A stretch of 64,000 nucleotides of DNA, from assembly GCA_003141555.1 (NCBI GenBank), contig PLMN01000030.1, positions 1 through 64,000 on the forward strand, written 5' to 3'. How positions within the stretch are numbered: the stretch's first letter is position 1; the number at the start of each line of letters is the position of its first letter. The translations under genes and the position numbers were made by a program. The stretch comes from Candidatus Aminicenantota bacterium (GTDB lineage: Bacteria > Acidobacteriota > Aminicenantia > Aminicenantales > UBA4085). Positions 1 through 8,041 of this stretch are shown here, piece after piece. The notes under the pieces were generated by a model that worked only from the letters and a program-made list of their open reading frames with translations, had not been told where the DNA came from and did not search any database.

Positions 1-19
1 TGCGAACATTAGTTGACAC

Positions 20-300
20 GACCAAAAAAGTCTAAATAATAGCCTCGCCATTGCAGCAGGGATGACAAATGGCGCTATCCTTATCCCTAATGCTCCGGCC
101 AAATCATCCACTTTTTCTCGCATCGCTCAACTGTCCAAAGAATCGGAAGAGGCTTATTCCGCGTCTTCGACAGCGACGCTTGTTACATTATCCGTACCTT
201 GTTCATTGATCGCTTTGAATATAGCAGTGACTGCATCGCATTCATCGATAATGCCACTTTCCCGGCGGAACGAAGAAGACTATTTGTGCTATTATTCGAG
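20..300 (-). pseudogene. possible remnant of an NAD-dependent sugar epimerase (C-terminal part)
   Basis: No intact gene is visible in the first 313 bases. One minus-strand frame gives a broken peptide: a stretch with VTAIFKAINEQG, two stop codons, then REKVDDLAGALGIRI followed by a hydrophobic segment. The pattern resembles the C-terminal end of WbpV/WbjF-type UDP-sugar epimerases, where a helix ending in ALG is followed by a proline- and leucine-rich segment. In related loci such an epimerase often follows the WbuB-type transferase, which is the neighbour here. The similarity is judged by eye and is weak, so the segment could also be plain non-coding DNA. Confidence 0.25.
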
Positions 301-313
301 CATACTTATTCAC

Positions 314-1588
314 TCATGCTTTACACGCCATATTCAAATCCTTAATCAATCTAAGGTATTTATTGATAACGATATCAGATGAATACTTCGTCTCCACCGC
401 GATCCGACCGAGTCTGCCCATTTCAATATTATTGGCAGGATTATCGCGTGCCTGCAGAATAACTTGAACGATTTGATCTGGTTCACCAGGCGGCACTAGC
501 CAACCCACCCTTTCTTCGCTTATTACAAATGCCAACTCAGAATCGGGCTCACCGATTGCGAGAATTGGCTTTCCGGCTGCTAGAATGTTATATGTTCGGC
601 TGGGGACACCAATGCCAGACATGCCTTTTATGAACGAAGCCATAGCAATGTCGCAGGCATTAAGAAAACATTGCTGATCAGTTCGCGGCCGGCAACTTAA
701 TAAAGTAACATTTTTGAGCTCTTCACTCTGCACTTGACGTTCGAGCCATATTTGCTTATAACCAGACCCAATAAAAAGAAAATGAATATCCGGATTGTCC
801 TTAAGTTTGACCATCGCTGTGAATATGGATTCAACATCGTGTGGATGCCCCATATTGCCTGCCCATAGCACAACGAATTTTTCTGTTAATCCCAATTCAT
901 TCAAAAGCTGATTTTTTTCCTTTGGCGAAGGCGAAATTAAATCTATGTCAGCCCAGTTGGTGATTACCAACACCCGATCCAATTGACGTGAAATTTTTTC
1001 GGACACCCTCAAGCTCATGTCACGCCCCATCACAATAATTCTTTCCGCTTTATTGTATAAACGTGCTGTAATCCAATTCATCATACGAAATACCATACTT
1101 TTATTGTCAAGTAGCCCCGCTACAACAAGCATTTCAGGATAAACATCATCGACACGGACAATGTACTTAGCACCACGTAAAAAGCAAGCAACCATCGCGA
1201 TAAATGGTAACGAAGGCGGATTGGTCCCAACTAGCACAAGATCGCCTTTCCTTAACGATAGAAGCGCATTTACAAAAATGGAGATGCTGATGGTTATAAA
1301 ATTGATAATTCTTGGAATAAGCCGATCTTTATTGAATGAAGTTGAAGGGCACCTCATAATGTCAACGCCATTGCATCGTTCTTTCCGCGGTGATCGAATT
1401 CCGCGGCTTGAATATTTAGCTTGTCCGCAGAGTACCTTTACCGCATACTTATAAGCCAGTCCTTCAGCAATCTTGGTCATAAAATATCCCGTTCCAGTTT
1501 CTTCCGGATAGTAAACTTCTGAAACAACCCAAATTCGATTGATTGTCAAATAGCCTTTTCTCTTAATAAAATTGTCGGAATCTTTCAT
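314..1588 (-). CDS. wbuB: GT4 glycosyltransferase, WbuB-like (L-FucNAc/L-QuiNAc transferase type)
   Basis: A 424-residue GT-B glycosyltransferase. The N-terminal domain begins with a strand and the YYPEETGTGYF motif typical of WbuB-like transferases. The C-terminal domain holds the acceptor/nucleotide-sugar region LWAGNMGHPH and a PSRTYNILAAGKPILA segment, the place of the family's glutamate-rich binding loop. WbuB enzymes add an L-FucNAc-type residue during O-unit assembly on undecaprenyl diphosphate at the inner face of the cytoplasmic membrane. The three genes just upstream make such a sugar nucleotide, which supports the assignment. No Shine-Dalgarno is seen before the ATG at 1588. A TTG at 1549 has AAAGG before it and would give a more typical N-terminus. 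The exact donor is inferred from context. Confidence 0.8.
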   Translation of the reverse strand: MKDSDNFIKRKGYLTINRIWVVSEVYYPEETGTGYFMTKIAEGLAYKYAVKVLCGQAKYSSRGIRSPRKERCNGVDIMRCPSTSFNKDRLIPRIINFITISISIFVNALLSLRKGDLVLVGTNPPSLPFIAMVACFLRGAKYIVRVDDVYPEMLVVAGLLDNKSMVFRMMNWITARLYNKAERIIVMGRDMSLRVSEKISRQLDRVLVITNWADIDLISPSPKEKNQLLNELGLTEKFVVLWAGNMGHPHDVESIFTAMVKLKDNPDIHFLFIGSGYKQIWLERQVQSEELKNVTLLSCRPRTDQQCFLNACDIAMASFIKGMSGIGVPSRTYNILAAGKPILAIGEPDSELAFVISEERVGWLVPPGEPDQIVQVILQARDNPANNIEMGRLGRIAVETKYSSDIVINKYLRLIKDLNMACKA

Positions 1589-1726
1589 TCTATACAGTTC
1601 AGCGCGTTATAGATGCCGCATTCCTATTGCATGGTACCGCTTTCGCCGAGTATTATTTTATTTATCAGTAGTTCCTCGGTACAAAAGCATTAACGAAGAA
1701 CGAGCGTTTTCATGAGATATCGATTT

Positions 1727-2626
1727 TTATCGGGTCGTTATTCTTATTGATTCATCATAGTGTTTATAGAGCGAGGGATGCTCATCCATCCACTGCTTCA
1801 TAGCCGCAAACATTTTCGGATATTCATCAAGTTGCCATGGGAAATCTGTCCGAGTGCTAATCATACTCTTATCAGAATAATACCCACCAAAAGGCTCAAT
1901 CCAGATGTCTTCCCTTTGCCAAATCTGCTTGAAAAGCATCAGTAGACCGTATTTGCTGATCTTCTTTGCCGTGGTAAGTTGGTATAATCCTGTCAACCGT
2001 CCTTTCATTGCCGCATAGATAAATCTTGACAATTCAATCGTCGTGACACCCGACCAATATGCCTTGGAAAAACCCTTTATCGTGCCCGATTGCTGCATGA
2101 ACCAATTGAAAAGTCCCGTTCCGCTGAATTTTAGTTCCGGACCAATAAAAGAAGTACGAATGGTAAGATGATCGTCATTATCAATCTCGCCCAATGCCCG
2201 AGTTCTGGCATACGGTTCGTTACTATCGCAAGTATCATGTTCGGAATAATTCCCTCGCTTCCCGGAAAAGATACAATCCGTGCTCAAATGAATCAACCTG
2301 AAGTTCTGTTCCTTACCAAGTCGTGCCAGAAGATGAGGAAAGTAACTGTTAATCAGTATGGCCTCGTCAAAACGCTTTTTTGAAGCTTCAATTAAAAGAC
2401 CAACGCAATTGATTACAAATATTGGCTTCGTTTCGGCGAGCGCCCTTTTCACCGCAGGAATATCGGTCACATCAAGGATAATTGTCCCGGCGGAAGATGG
2501 ATGCCGAGCACAATTAATGATGTGATATTCATTAAACTGTGTAAGATATTCGGAAATGACGTGACCGGCCATACCCCCTGAGCCAAGAACCAGGACATTC
2601 TCCATTTTTACAAACCTTTGCTCCAA
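1727..2626 (-). CDS. RmlD-like SDR reductase of UDP-L-sugar synthesis (WbvR type)
   Basis: A 299-residue short-chain dehydrogenase of the RmlD family: Rossmann motif VLVLGSGGMAGHV near residue 10, LSTDCIFSG around 115, and a RmlD-type tail. It follows the dehydratase/epimerase and 2-epimerase genes, so it should reduce the 4-keto intermediate in UDP-2-acetamido-2,6-dideoxy-L-hexose synthesis. It lacks the extra C-terminal cupin domain of WbjC/FnlB (about 370 residues) and matches the length of the WbvR-type reductase of UDP-L-RhaNAc/L-QuiNAc synthesis. The catalytic YxxxK reads YARTR, so the usual lysine is arginine. It overlaps the upstream gene by 19 bases, as expected in one operon. It could instead serve dTDP-L-rhamnose synthesis, because rmlD is missing beside rfbABC. 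Confidence 0.75.
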   Translation of the reverse strand: MEQRFVKMENVLVLGSGGMAGHVISEYLTQFNEYHIINCARHPSSAGTIILDVTDIPAVKRALAETKPIFVINCVGLLIEASKKRFDEAILINSYFPHLLARLGKEQNFRLIHLSTDCIFSGKRGNYSEHDTCDSNEPYARTRALGEIDNDDHLTIRTSFIGPELKFSGTGLFNWFMQQSGTIKGFSKAYWSGVTTIELSRFIYAAMKGRLTGLYQLTTAKKISKYGLLMLFKQIWQREDIWIEPFGGYYSDKSMISTRTDFPWQLDEYPKMFAAMKQWMDEHPSLYKHYDESIRITTR

Positions 2627-3744
2627 ACCGTACGGTTTATATAATCAATATAACTTAGAACAATCCGCGTAACCTTTTTAGAAACATTGTTAACGTCATA
2701 GTCCCCAACTATACGAAATCCGTCGCCTGAATCAGAGAACTGCGAAACAACCGTGTCGATTGATTTTATTACATCGTCTTTCTTCAATCCAGACATGATT
2801 AAGACACCCTCGTCCATTCCCTCCGGCCGTTCATGCGCTTGCCGGATCGTAATAGCCGGGAATCCAAGAATTGAAGATTCTTCCGTGATGGTTCCACTAT
2901 CCGAAACAACGCAATAAGCATTCATCTGCATTTTAACGTAATCAAAAAAGCCAACGGGTTTCATAAAATCAATATTCGCACCCAATTCCTCAATGCCGAG
3001 AGTTTCCATTTTTTTGCGGGTTCGCGGATGCGTTGATACTATGATTTTAAATCCATATTGATCACGAATCGCCCTTAAGGTATCCAGAATATCATGAAAG
3101 TTACTGGGCGAATCTACATTTTCTTCCCTATGTGCGCTGACTAAAAAAAATTCCTTTGCCTTTAGCCCAAGTCGCACTAGCACGTTGGAGGCTTCTATCT
3201 GAGGCCGATGATGGTTCAGCACTTCCAGCATGGACGACCCGGTTTTGATGATCGTCTCTTCCCTAATGCCTTCTCGGATGAGGTAACGGCGCGCATGCTC
3301 TGTCAGGACCATGTTGATATCACTCAAGTGATCAACAATTATTCTGTTGATTTCCTCGGGAACACGAGAATCAAAACATCGATTTCCCGCTTCCATGTGA
3401 AAGATTGGAATTTTACGGCGCTTGGCCGAGATCACAGAAAGGCAACTGTTTGTATCGCCATAAACAAGGATCGCGTCCGGATTTTCTTGCTCCATAACAT
3501 AATCCGATTTTGCAATAATATTACCGATAGTCTCCGCTGTTGTTTCGCCAACAGCATTAAGAAAAATATCCGGCCTCTTGACTTCCATTTCATTAAAAAA
3601 AATCTCATTGAGTTCATAATCATAATTCTGGCCCGTATGCACCAAAACATTGTCCATATGCTTTTCCAGTTCTGCGATGACTCGGCTCAGCTTTATAATT
3701 TCTGGCCGCGTCCCGACGATTGTCATGATCTTGCGGTTCATCAT
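2608..3744 (-). CDS. fnlC: UDP-N-acetylglucosamine 2-epimerase family enzyme (FnlC/WbjD/WbvD type)
   Basis: A 378-residue enzyme of the WecB/NeuC-like non-hydrolysing 2-epimerase family, GT-B fold. Visible family marks are TIVGTRPEIIKL at the N-terminus, HTGQNYDYELNEIFF near residue 40, IPIFHMEAGNRCFD near 120, NRIIVDHLSD, SAHREENVD near 205 and VSDSGTITEESSILGFPAI near 285. FnlC enzymes epimerise C2 of the UDP-L-sugar formed by the two partner enzymes, giving UDP-L-FucNAc or UDP-L-QuiNAc. The start overlaps the upstream stop (ATGA), which indicates translational coupling. Confidence 0.88.
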   Translation of the reverse strand: MMNRKIMTIVGTRPEIIKLSRVIAELEKHMDNVLVHTGQNYDYELNEIFFNEMEVKRPDIFLNAVGETTAETIGNIIAKSDYVMEQENPDAILVYGDTNSCLSVISAKRRKIPIFHMEAGNRCFDSRVPEEINRIIVDHLSDINMVLTEHARRYLIREGIREETIIKTGSSMLEVLNHHRPQIEASNVLVRLGLKAKEFFLVSAHREENVDSPSNFHDILDTLRAIRDQYGFKIIVSTHPRTRKKMETLGIEELGANIDFMKPVGFFDYVKMQMNAYCVVSDSGTITEESSILGFPAITIRQAHERPEGMDEGVLIMSGLKKDDVIKSIDTVVSQFSDSGDGFRIVGDYDVNNVSKKVTRIVLSYIDYINRTVWSKGL

Positions 3745-4772
3745 ATATCTTCTCCATTTGTGCCGCCGGCCAAGACGCGCTGGATAAAATCAAGGTTTGC
3801 GAGCAACTCTACCATGCCGTTAACATCTAAGCGACGCGCATTTTCCGAAGTATAATCCACAGCGGCCGAAATATATTTCTCACCTTTAACAAAATACTTT
3901 TTGTAATTCAGATCACGGCTATCCGGCCTAATTCTATAATAATCGCCCACATCCTCGGCGCGCGCTATTTCTTCCCGGCTCACTAAACACTCATGTTTCT
4001 TCTCTCCATGCCGAGTGCCCAAGACACGAATCTTGTTATTGGAATTAAATATTTTTTTCAACGCCTCTGCCAAAGTAAGGATGGTAGCGGCAGGAGCTTT
4101 TTGAACGAACGTATCTCCCTGGCGACCGTGTTTGAAAGCAAATAGAACTAATTCGACTGAATCCGGGAGAGACATCATAAAACGAGTCATTTCCGGATCG
4201 GTGATTGTGATCACCTCACCGCTCCTGATTTGCCGAACAAAAAGCGGAATCACTGAACCTCGGGAGGCCATCACGTTCCCATATCGGGTATTGCACATGA
4301 CCGTATCTTTCTCTGACAGATTCCGGCTCATAGCAACCGTCACTTTTTCCATGAGCGCTTTACTCATCCCCATTGCATTTATCGGGTATACAGCCTTGTC
4401 CGTGCTTAGCACAACCACACGTTTCACCCCTTGTTGAACGGCCGCCTTCAGTGTATTTTCTGTACCAAGCACATTGGTCTTGACAGCTTCCATTGGGTAA
4501 AATTCACAGGACGGCACCTGCTTCAACGCCGCGGCATTGAAGACATAATCAACGCCGCGCATTGCTGTATTAATGCTGTCAAAATCCCGCACATCTCCGA
4601 TGTGGAATTTTAATCGGCTGCTGCCGTACTTATGTCGCATGTCATCCTGTTTCTTTTCGTCGCGACTGAAGATACGGATTTGCCCGACTTCTGTCGTCAG
4701 GAAGCGATCCAAAACTGCATTCCCGAAGGAACCCGTGCCACCGGTTATTAGCAATATTTTATCTTTAAACAT
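3741..4772 (-). CDS. fnlA: UDP-GlcNAc 4,6-dehydratase/5-epimerase (FnlA/WbjB/CapE type)
   Basis: A 343-residue soluble extended SDR of the CapD/FlaA1 group. It shows the NAD(P) motif LLITGGTGSFGNAV at the N-terminus, FNAAALKQVPSCE near residue 85, and STDKAVYPINAMGMSK around 125-140. The place of the usual YxxxK tyrosine is methionine (MGMSK), as in the MxxxK variants of this family. TDPEMTRFMMS near 195 is also a family hallmark. It starts the pathway from UDP-GlcNAc to a UDP-2-acetamido-2,6-dideoxy-L-hexose by removing water and inverting C5 (and C3 in part). It is the first gene of the set that runs down to wbuB. A decayed IS3 element lies directly upstream, so its native promoter region may be disturbed. 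Confidence 0.9.
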   Translation of the reverse strand: MFKDKILLITGGTGSFGNAVLDRFLTTEVGQIRIFSRDEKKQDDMRHKYGSSRLKFHIGDVRDFDSINTAMRGVDYVFNAAALKQVPSCEFYPMEAVKTNVLGTENTLKAAVQQGVKRVVVLSTDKAVYPINAMGMSKALMEKVTVAMSRNLSEKDTVMCNTRYGNVMASRGSVIPLFVRQIRSGEVITITDPEMTRFMMSLPDSVELVLFAFKHGRQGDTFVQKAPAATILTLAEALKKIFNSNNKIRVLGTRHGEKKHECLVSREEIARAEDVGDYYRIRPDSRDLNYKKYFVKGEKYISAAVDYTSENARRLDVNGMVELLANLDFIQRVLAGGTNGEDI

Positions 4773-4895
4773 ATAGTTCTCCTGCTTTTCTTATATGAAC
4801 CAGAACTGAGCTAAACCTCCAAATACTGTACAGGCCAATAAGATGATAAACAGACCTCCTGTATCTCTGCATGAAATCATGGCATTATGGCCAAT

Positions 4896-5435
4896 ATGCG
4901 GAAGCAGGATGAAGCATTGTTCAAGTACAAAGTCGCCCTCGAGGCTTTCAAGGGGAGAAAACGATGGCCCAGTTAGCCTGCGAGTACGACGTCCACTCGA
5001 ACCAGATCGGACGCTGGAAAGCGGAGCTCATGGAGAAGCTCCCCGAGCTCTTCTCCGATCGGAGAAAACGCGTCGACAAGAATCGGGAGGAAACCGAGGC
5101 CGGACAGTAAAGGCAGATCGGCCCCTTCAAGGTTGAGTTAGACTGGCCTAAAAAAATCACATATTCTCCTGTCCTGACCAACCGGGACGAAATCGACCAT
5201 TCCGAGATCCCGTCGCCCGTTAATCCGAACTGTCGAGGCTAAGTCGCTCGACTTTTTACGACAGCCCGGTTCCGGAGGACCCGCAGGAGGAAAACCTGCG
5301 AAGGCTTTTGTACGGGGAATTTACCCTAAGCCCCTTCCATGGCTCGCGCTGGCCGCGAATCCGACTGCGGAAGCGGGGCTATCAGGTCAACCGGAAGCGA
5401 ATCCATCGTCTTATGAGGGAGCCTGGACTTTTTCC
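4896..5435 (+). pseudogene. decayed IS3-family transposase (orfA and orfB fragments)
   Basis: Read on the plus strand with frame changes, this stretch gives an IS3-type OrfA: KYKVALEAFKG, then after loss of one base EKTMAQLACEYDVHSNQIGR and WKAELMEKLPELFSDRR, the helix-turn-helix part. The OrfA tail (KQIGPFKVELDWPKK) follows. OrfB then resumes as LSRSTFYDSPVPEDP, a shortened link, and FHGSRWPRIRLRKRGYQVNR plus KRIHRLMREPGLF, the usual region before the DDE catalytic core. The core itself is absent, so the element is dead. No terminal inverted repeats were found by eye. It separates fnlA from the glycosyltransferase at 5462. Confidence 0.85.
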
Positions 5436-5461
5436 AATCAATTGTATCCACCTCATCATAA

Positions 5462-6613
5462 TCAAGCTCCTTTCAAAACGGGTTGACGTTTAGCATCATT
5501 GTAGCTGGCTATTATTTTCTTTTGAATATACTCTGGTCGATGGCATAAAATCCGTTCAAAAGCATGTTGACGAAAACGCAACCTTTGGGGAAGATCTTCT
5601 TGAAAATTCCGCATAGTATCGCTAATCGATTTTATTATTAAGGGATCAAACATTAAAACTGCATCGCCCCCAAATTCCCGCGTTGTCGGAATATTTGATG
5701 CAATCACTGGACATCCACAAGCCATTGCCTCAAGAACTGGAATTCCACCACCCTCATATAAAGAGGGGAAAACCAATGCGCTTGCCGCTGAAAAAAGTGC
5801 GGGCAACTCCTCCTCCGCTAATCTAGGGAGAAATATCACATTCTTATCCATACCAAGTTCGCTTATTAATTTCTTTAATTCATTTAGTTCTCCATGGTCA
5901 TCCCCTCGAAGGACGAGCGGCCAAGGGATGAATCCCTGTTTTATTAGCTCATGATAAGCTTCTAACAAGCGCTTGTGATTCTTATGAGACTGAGAATAAA
6001 AATGTGCAACATAAAGCCAGAAGTTTTCTGGCAGATCGTGCTTACACCTAAAATCAATAACTTTTTTATTATCAACCGGTTGAAAACCATGATCCACAAT
6101 AGCTGGAATCACCATCATACGTTTATAATTTGCATTAAAAACAGACTTAATAGACTTAGCCGTGTATTGTGACACTGGGAGCAAGAAAGAAGCATGCCTT
6201 ATTGTATAGGTAGTCATAATTCGTAAATATAGTCGCTGTATTAGTGGAAATTGATCAGGCCTTTCAAGATACTGTAAATCATGGACTGTAACTACGCAAG
6301 GAACTGAACTAACTATCGACATAGTATTGGAAAACCAGTGCATCAAGTCGAGCCGATGCACTCTAGCTGATAACTGAAGAATTGTGTTCTCATAAAAAAT
6401 ACGCTTGGGCCGTGATACTGAATTTAACCTTACAATTATACGCTCAAAATTCGTTTTATCCGGCACCAATGAGGAGCTTTTTGAAGTTACAAAACAGACG
6501 TAAGTATTAAAGCTCTCTTCCCCTACACCAAGTGCTGACACCAAACGAGCTATATAATTCCAGCCTCCGCCAATTTCTGGCATGGCATGAAGAAGATTAA
6601 GTCCAATTCTCAT
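5462..6613 (-). CDS. GT4 family glycosyltransferase
   Basis: A 383-residue GT-B retaining glycosyltransferase. The N-terminus MRIGLNLLHAMPEIGGGWNY carries the glycine-rich acceptor loop. The C-terminal half has FWLYVAHFYSQSHKNHKRLL (the start of the Glycos_transf_1 domain) and FPSLYEGGGIPVLEAMACGC near residue 300, with the ExxxxxxxE nucleotide-sugar motif. These features put it with mannosyl/rhamnosyl-type GT4 enzymes, but donor and linkage cannot be read. It lies between the dead IS3 element and the IS630 insertion within the polysaccharide locus, in strongly AT-rich DNA. Confidence 0.85.
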   Translation of the reverse strand: MRIGLNLLHAMPEIGGGWNYIARLVSALGVGEESFNTYVCFVTSKSSSLVPDKTNFERIIVRLNSVSRPKRIFYENTILQLSARVHRLDLMHWFSNTMSIVSSVPCVVTVHDLQYLERPDQFPLIQRLYLRIMTTYTIRHASFLLPVSQYTAKSIKSVFNANYKRMMVIPAIVDHGFQPVDNKKVIDFRCKHDLPENFWLYVAHFYSQSHKNHKRLLEAYHELIKQGFIPWPLVLRGDDHGELNELKKLISELGMDKNVIFLPRLAEEELPALFSAASALVFPSLYEGGGIPVLEAMACGCPVIASNIPTTREFGGDAVLMFDPLIIKSISDTMRNFQEDLPQRLRFRQHAFERILCHRPEYIQKKIIASYNDAKRQPVLKGA

Positions 6614-6813
6614 AATACCATTTATTTAATTTTGATTTGGGTGCTATATTTATTGGCCAATTTTTCATTTAAAAATATCTTAATGCTTTCAAACTTCATA
6701 TTACACAATCTCTCATCCTTCGTCTATGCGGGTTGAGCGAACGAACGATTGAAATGAACACACATACGCAGAGAATGAGCATCCCGCTATTTCGAGCGCC
6801 ACGGATTTGCAAC

Positions 6814-6844
6814 TATTGACACCTGCATATTAAATGTCCTATAC
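6814..6844. repeat. IS630 left inverted repeat with flanking TA
   Basis: The left end runs from the TA at 6814 through the TGTCCTAT motif near 6835-6842. It matches the inverted right end at nearly every position over about 29 bases. The first ATG in frame with the transposase (6834) lies inside this repeat, which is one reason to prefer the later ATG at 6864. Confidence 0.9.
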
Positions 6845-6863
6845 TCTGTTCCGGAGGGAACCG

Positions 6864-7343
6864 ATGAGACCATCCGGAAGCCAAGAGTTTCTCGAAGGGC
6901 GACGGATCCGGGCCCTGGCGTACATGAACGAGGGGCTCCAGCCTGTGGAGATCGCGCGCAAAATCGGCGTTGATCGCCGTAGCGTCCGGCGCTGGAAGGC
7001 GAGTTTCCTGGTGGGCGGCTCGGAAGCCGTCCGGGCCAAGCCGTTGCTCGGTCGTCCATCCCGACTTAGCCAAACGAAAAAAAAGAGATTGGAAGCGATC
7101 CTGCTGCGAGGAGCCCGCCAAGCGGGCTATTCGACAGACCTGTGGACATGTCCCCGCGTCGTCCAGGTGATCGAACGTAGCTTCGGAGTTCATTATCATC
7201 CCGATCATATCGGCCGGGTCTTGCATTCCCTCGGCTGGAGTCCCCAGAAGCCGCAACGTCGCGCCATCGAGCGTGACGAGGAGGCGATCCGATCCTGGAT
7301 CAAAACCGTTTGGCCGAAGGTAAAAAAAACGCTGCGCGCATAG
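6864..7343 (+). CDS. IS630 transposase, first frame (DNA-binding part)
   Basis: The N-terminal part of the IS630 transposase. It has a helix-turn-helix (EGLQPVEIARKIGVDRRSVR, then RWK) followed by a second helical region ending IKTVWPKV. The ATG at 6864 is chosen because GGAGGG stands six bases upstream; an earlier in-frame ATG at 6834 lies inside the terminal repeat. The frame ends shortly after a run of eight A (7322-7329). A -1 shift there (GTA AAA AAA) joins it to the second frame, giving a full transposase of about 340 residues. Without the shift only the DNA-binding half is made. Confidence 0.85.
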   Translation: MRPSGSQEFLEGRRIRALAYMNEGLQPVEIARKIGVDRRSVRRWKASFLVGGSEAVRAKPLLGRPSRLSQTKKKRLEAILLRGARQAGYSTDLWTCPRVVQVIERSFGVHYHPDHIGRVLHSLGWSPQKPQRRAIERDEEAIRSWIKTVWPKVKKTLRA

Positions 7344-7894
7344 GCGCCGCCCTCGTTTTTCTCGATGAGAGCGGCTTCCTGCTGATGCCGCTGGTGCGGC
7401 GAACCTGGGCTCCAACTGGCCAAACACCGCTCTTCCACCACCGGACCAACTCTTATCGGAAAGTTTCCGCGATCGCGGCCTTGGTCGTTTCGCCCAAGCG
7501 AGACCGCGTCTTTTTGCTCTTTCGTCTTCATCCCCGAGCCAATATCAACGCCGGCCGGGTTCTTTCCTTCCTGAAGCATCTCAGCCGGCATTTCGAATGT
7601 CCCATCTCTTTGTTATGGGATCGGTTCATGCCCCACCGGGTGCGCCGCGTCCAAAACTATATCTCCAGGAAAAAGAACTGGACCGCCGGGTTCCTGCCGG
7701 CCTATTCTCCGGAGCTGAATCCGGCAGAGAACGTCTGGTGCTACTTGAAGACCAACGCCATGGCCAACGAAACGCCATATGGGCTCGATGACTTGACGCA
7801 ATCGACCCGGCGTCACGGCAGAGCGCTCCAAAGGCGCGAATCGATGCTCCGTTCTCTGCTGAAGCACACGCCTCTTTTTTTGCGCCTAAAATAG
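7310..7894 (+). CDS. IS630 transposase, second frame (DDE catalytic part)
   Basis: The catalytic half of the transposase, 194 residues if read from a TTG at 7310 but most likely made only by -1 frameshifting from the first frame. The DDE triad is visible: D in LVFLDESGF, D in LLWDRFMPHR, and E in AYSPELNPAENVWCYLK, with normal family spacing. No early stop is seen. The overlap with the first frame is 34 bases and spans the slippery A run. Some IS630-family elements use programmed frameshifting in this way. Confidence 0.85.
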   Translation: MAEGKKNAARIGAALVFLDESGFLLMPLVRRTWAPTGQTPLFHHRTNSYRKVSAIAALVVSPKRDRVFLLFRLHPRANINAGRVLSFLKHLSRHFECPISLLWDRFMPHRVRRVQNYISRKKNWTAGFLPAYSPELNPAENVWCYLKTNAMANETPYGLDDLTQSTRRHGRALQRRESMLRSLLKHTPLFLRLK

Positions 7895-7919
7895 GACATT
7901 TATTATGCAGGTATCAATA
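7889..7919. repeat. IS630 right inverted repeat with flanking TA
   Basis: The right end contains ATAGGACATTTATTATGCAG and ends GTATCAA before the TA at 7918. It begins just after the transposase frame, whose stop overlaps its inner edge. Confidence 0.9.
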
Positions 7920-8041
7920 AATGACCACCTTAATGAAGCCCCAGATATTCGTCGTAACGTAACTATTGAAAAGGGAAAAAAAAGTTTTAGCTCCCATTAC
8001 AATTAGGTAATTTCGACTTCTTTTGAAGCTTGTTTTAAGCA

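Larger units (their letters stand above)
6816..7917 (+). mobile_element. complete IS630-family insertion sequence with TA target duplication
   Basis: A 1.1-kb element bounded by imperfect inverted repeats of about 29 bp: the left end reads TTGACACCTGCATATTAAAT and the inverted right end TTGATACCTGCATAATAAAT. A TA dinucleotide lies just outside each end (6814-6815 and 7918-7919), the target duplication expected for IS630/Tc1-type transposition. Between them are two overlapping plus-strand reading frames of one transposase joined by a run of eight A. Ends, catalytic residues and target duplication are all intact, so the insertion looks recent and possibly still mobile. It lies in AT-rich spacer DNA between two minus-strand polysaccharide genes and opposes their transcription. 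Its GC content is higher than its surroundings. Confidence 0.92.
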
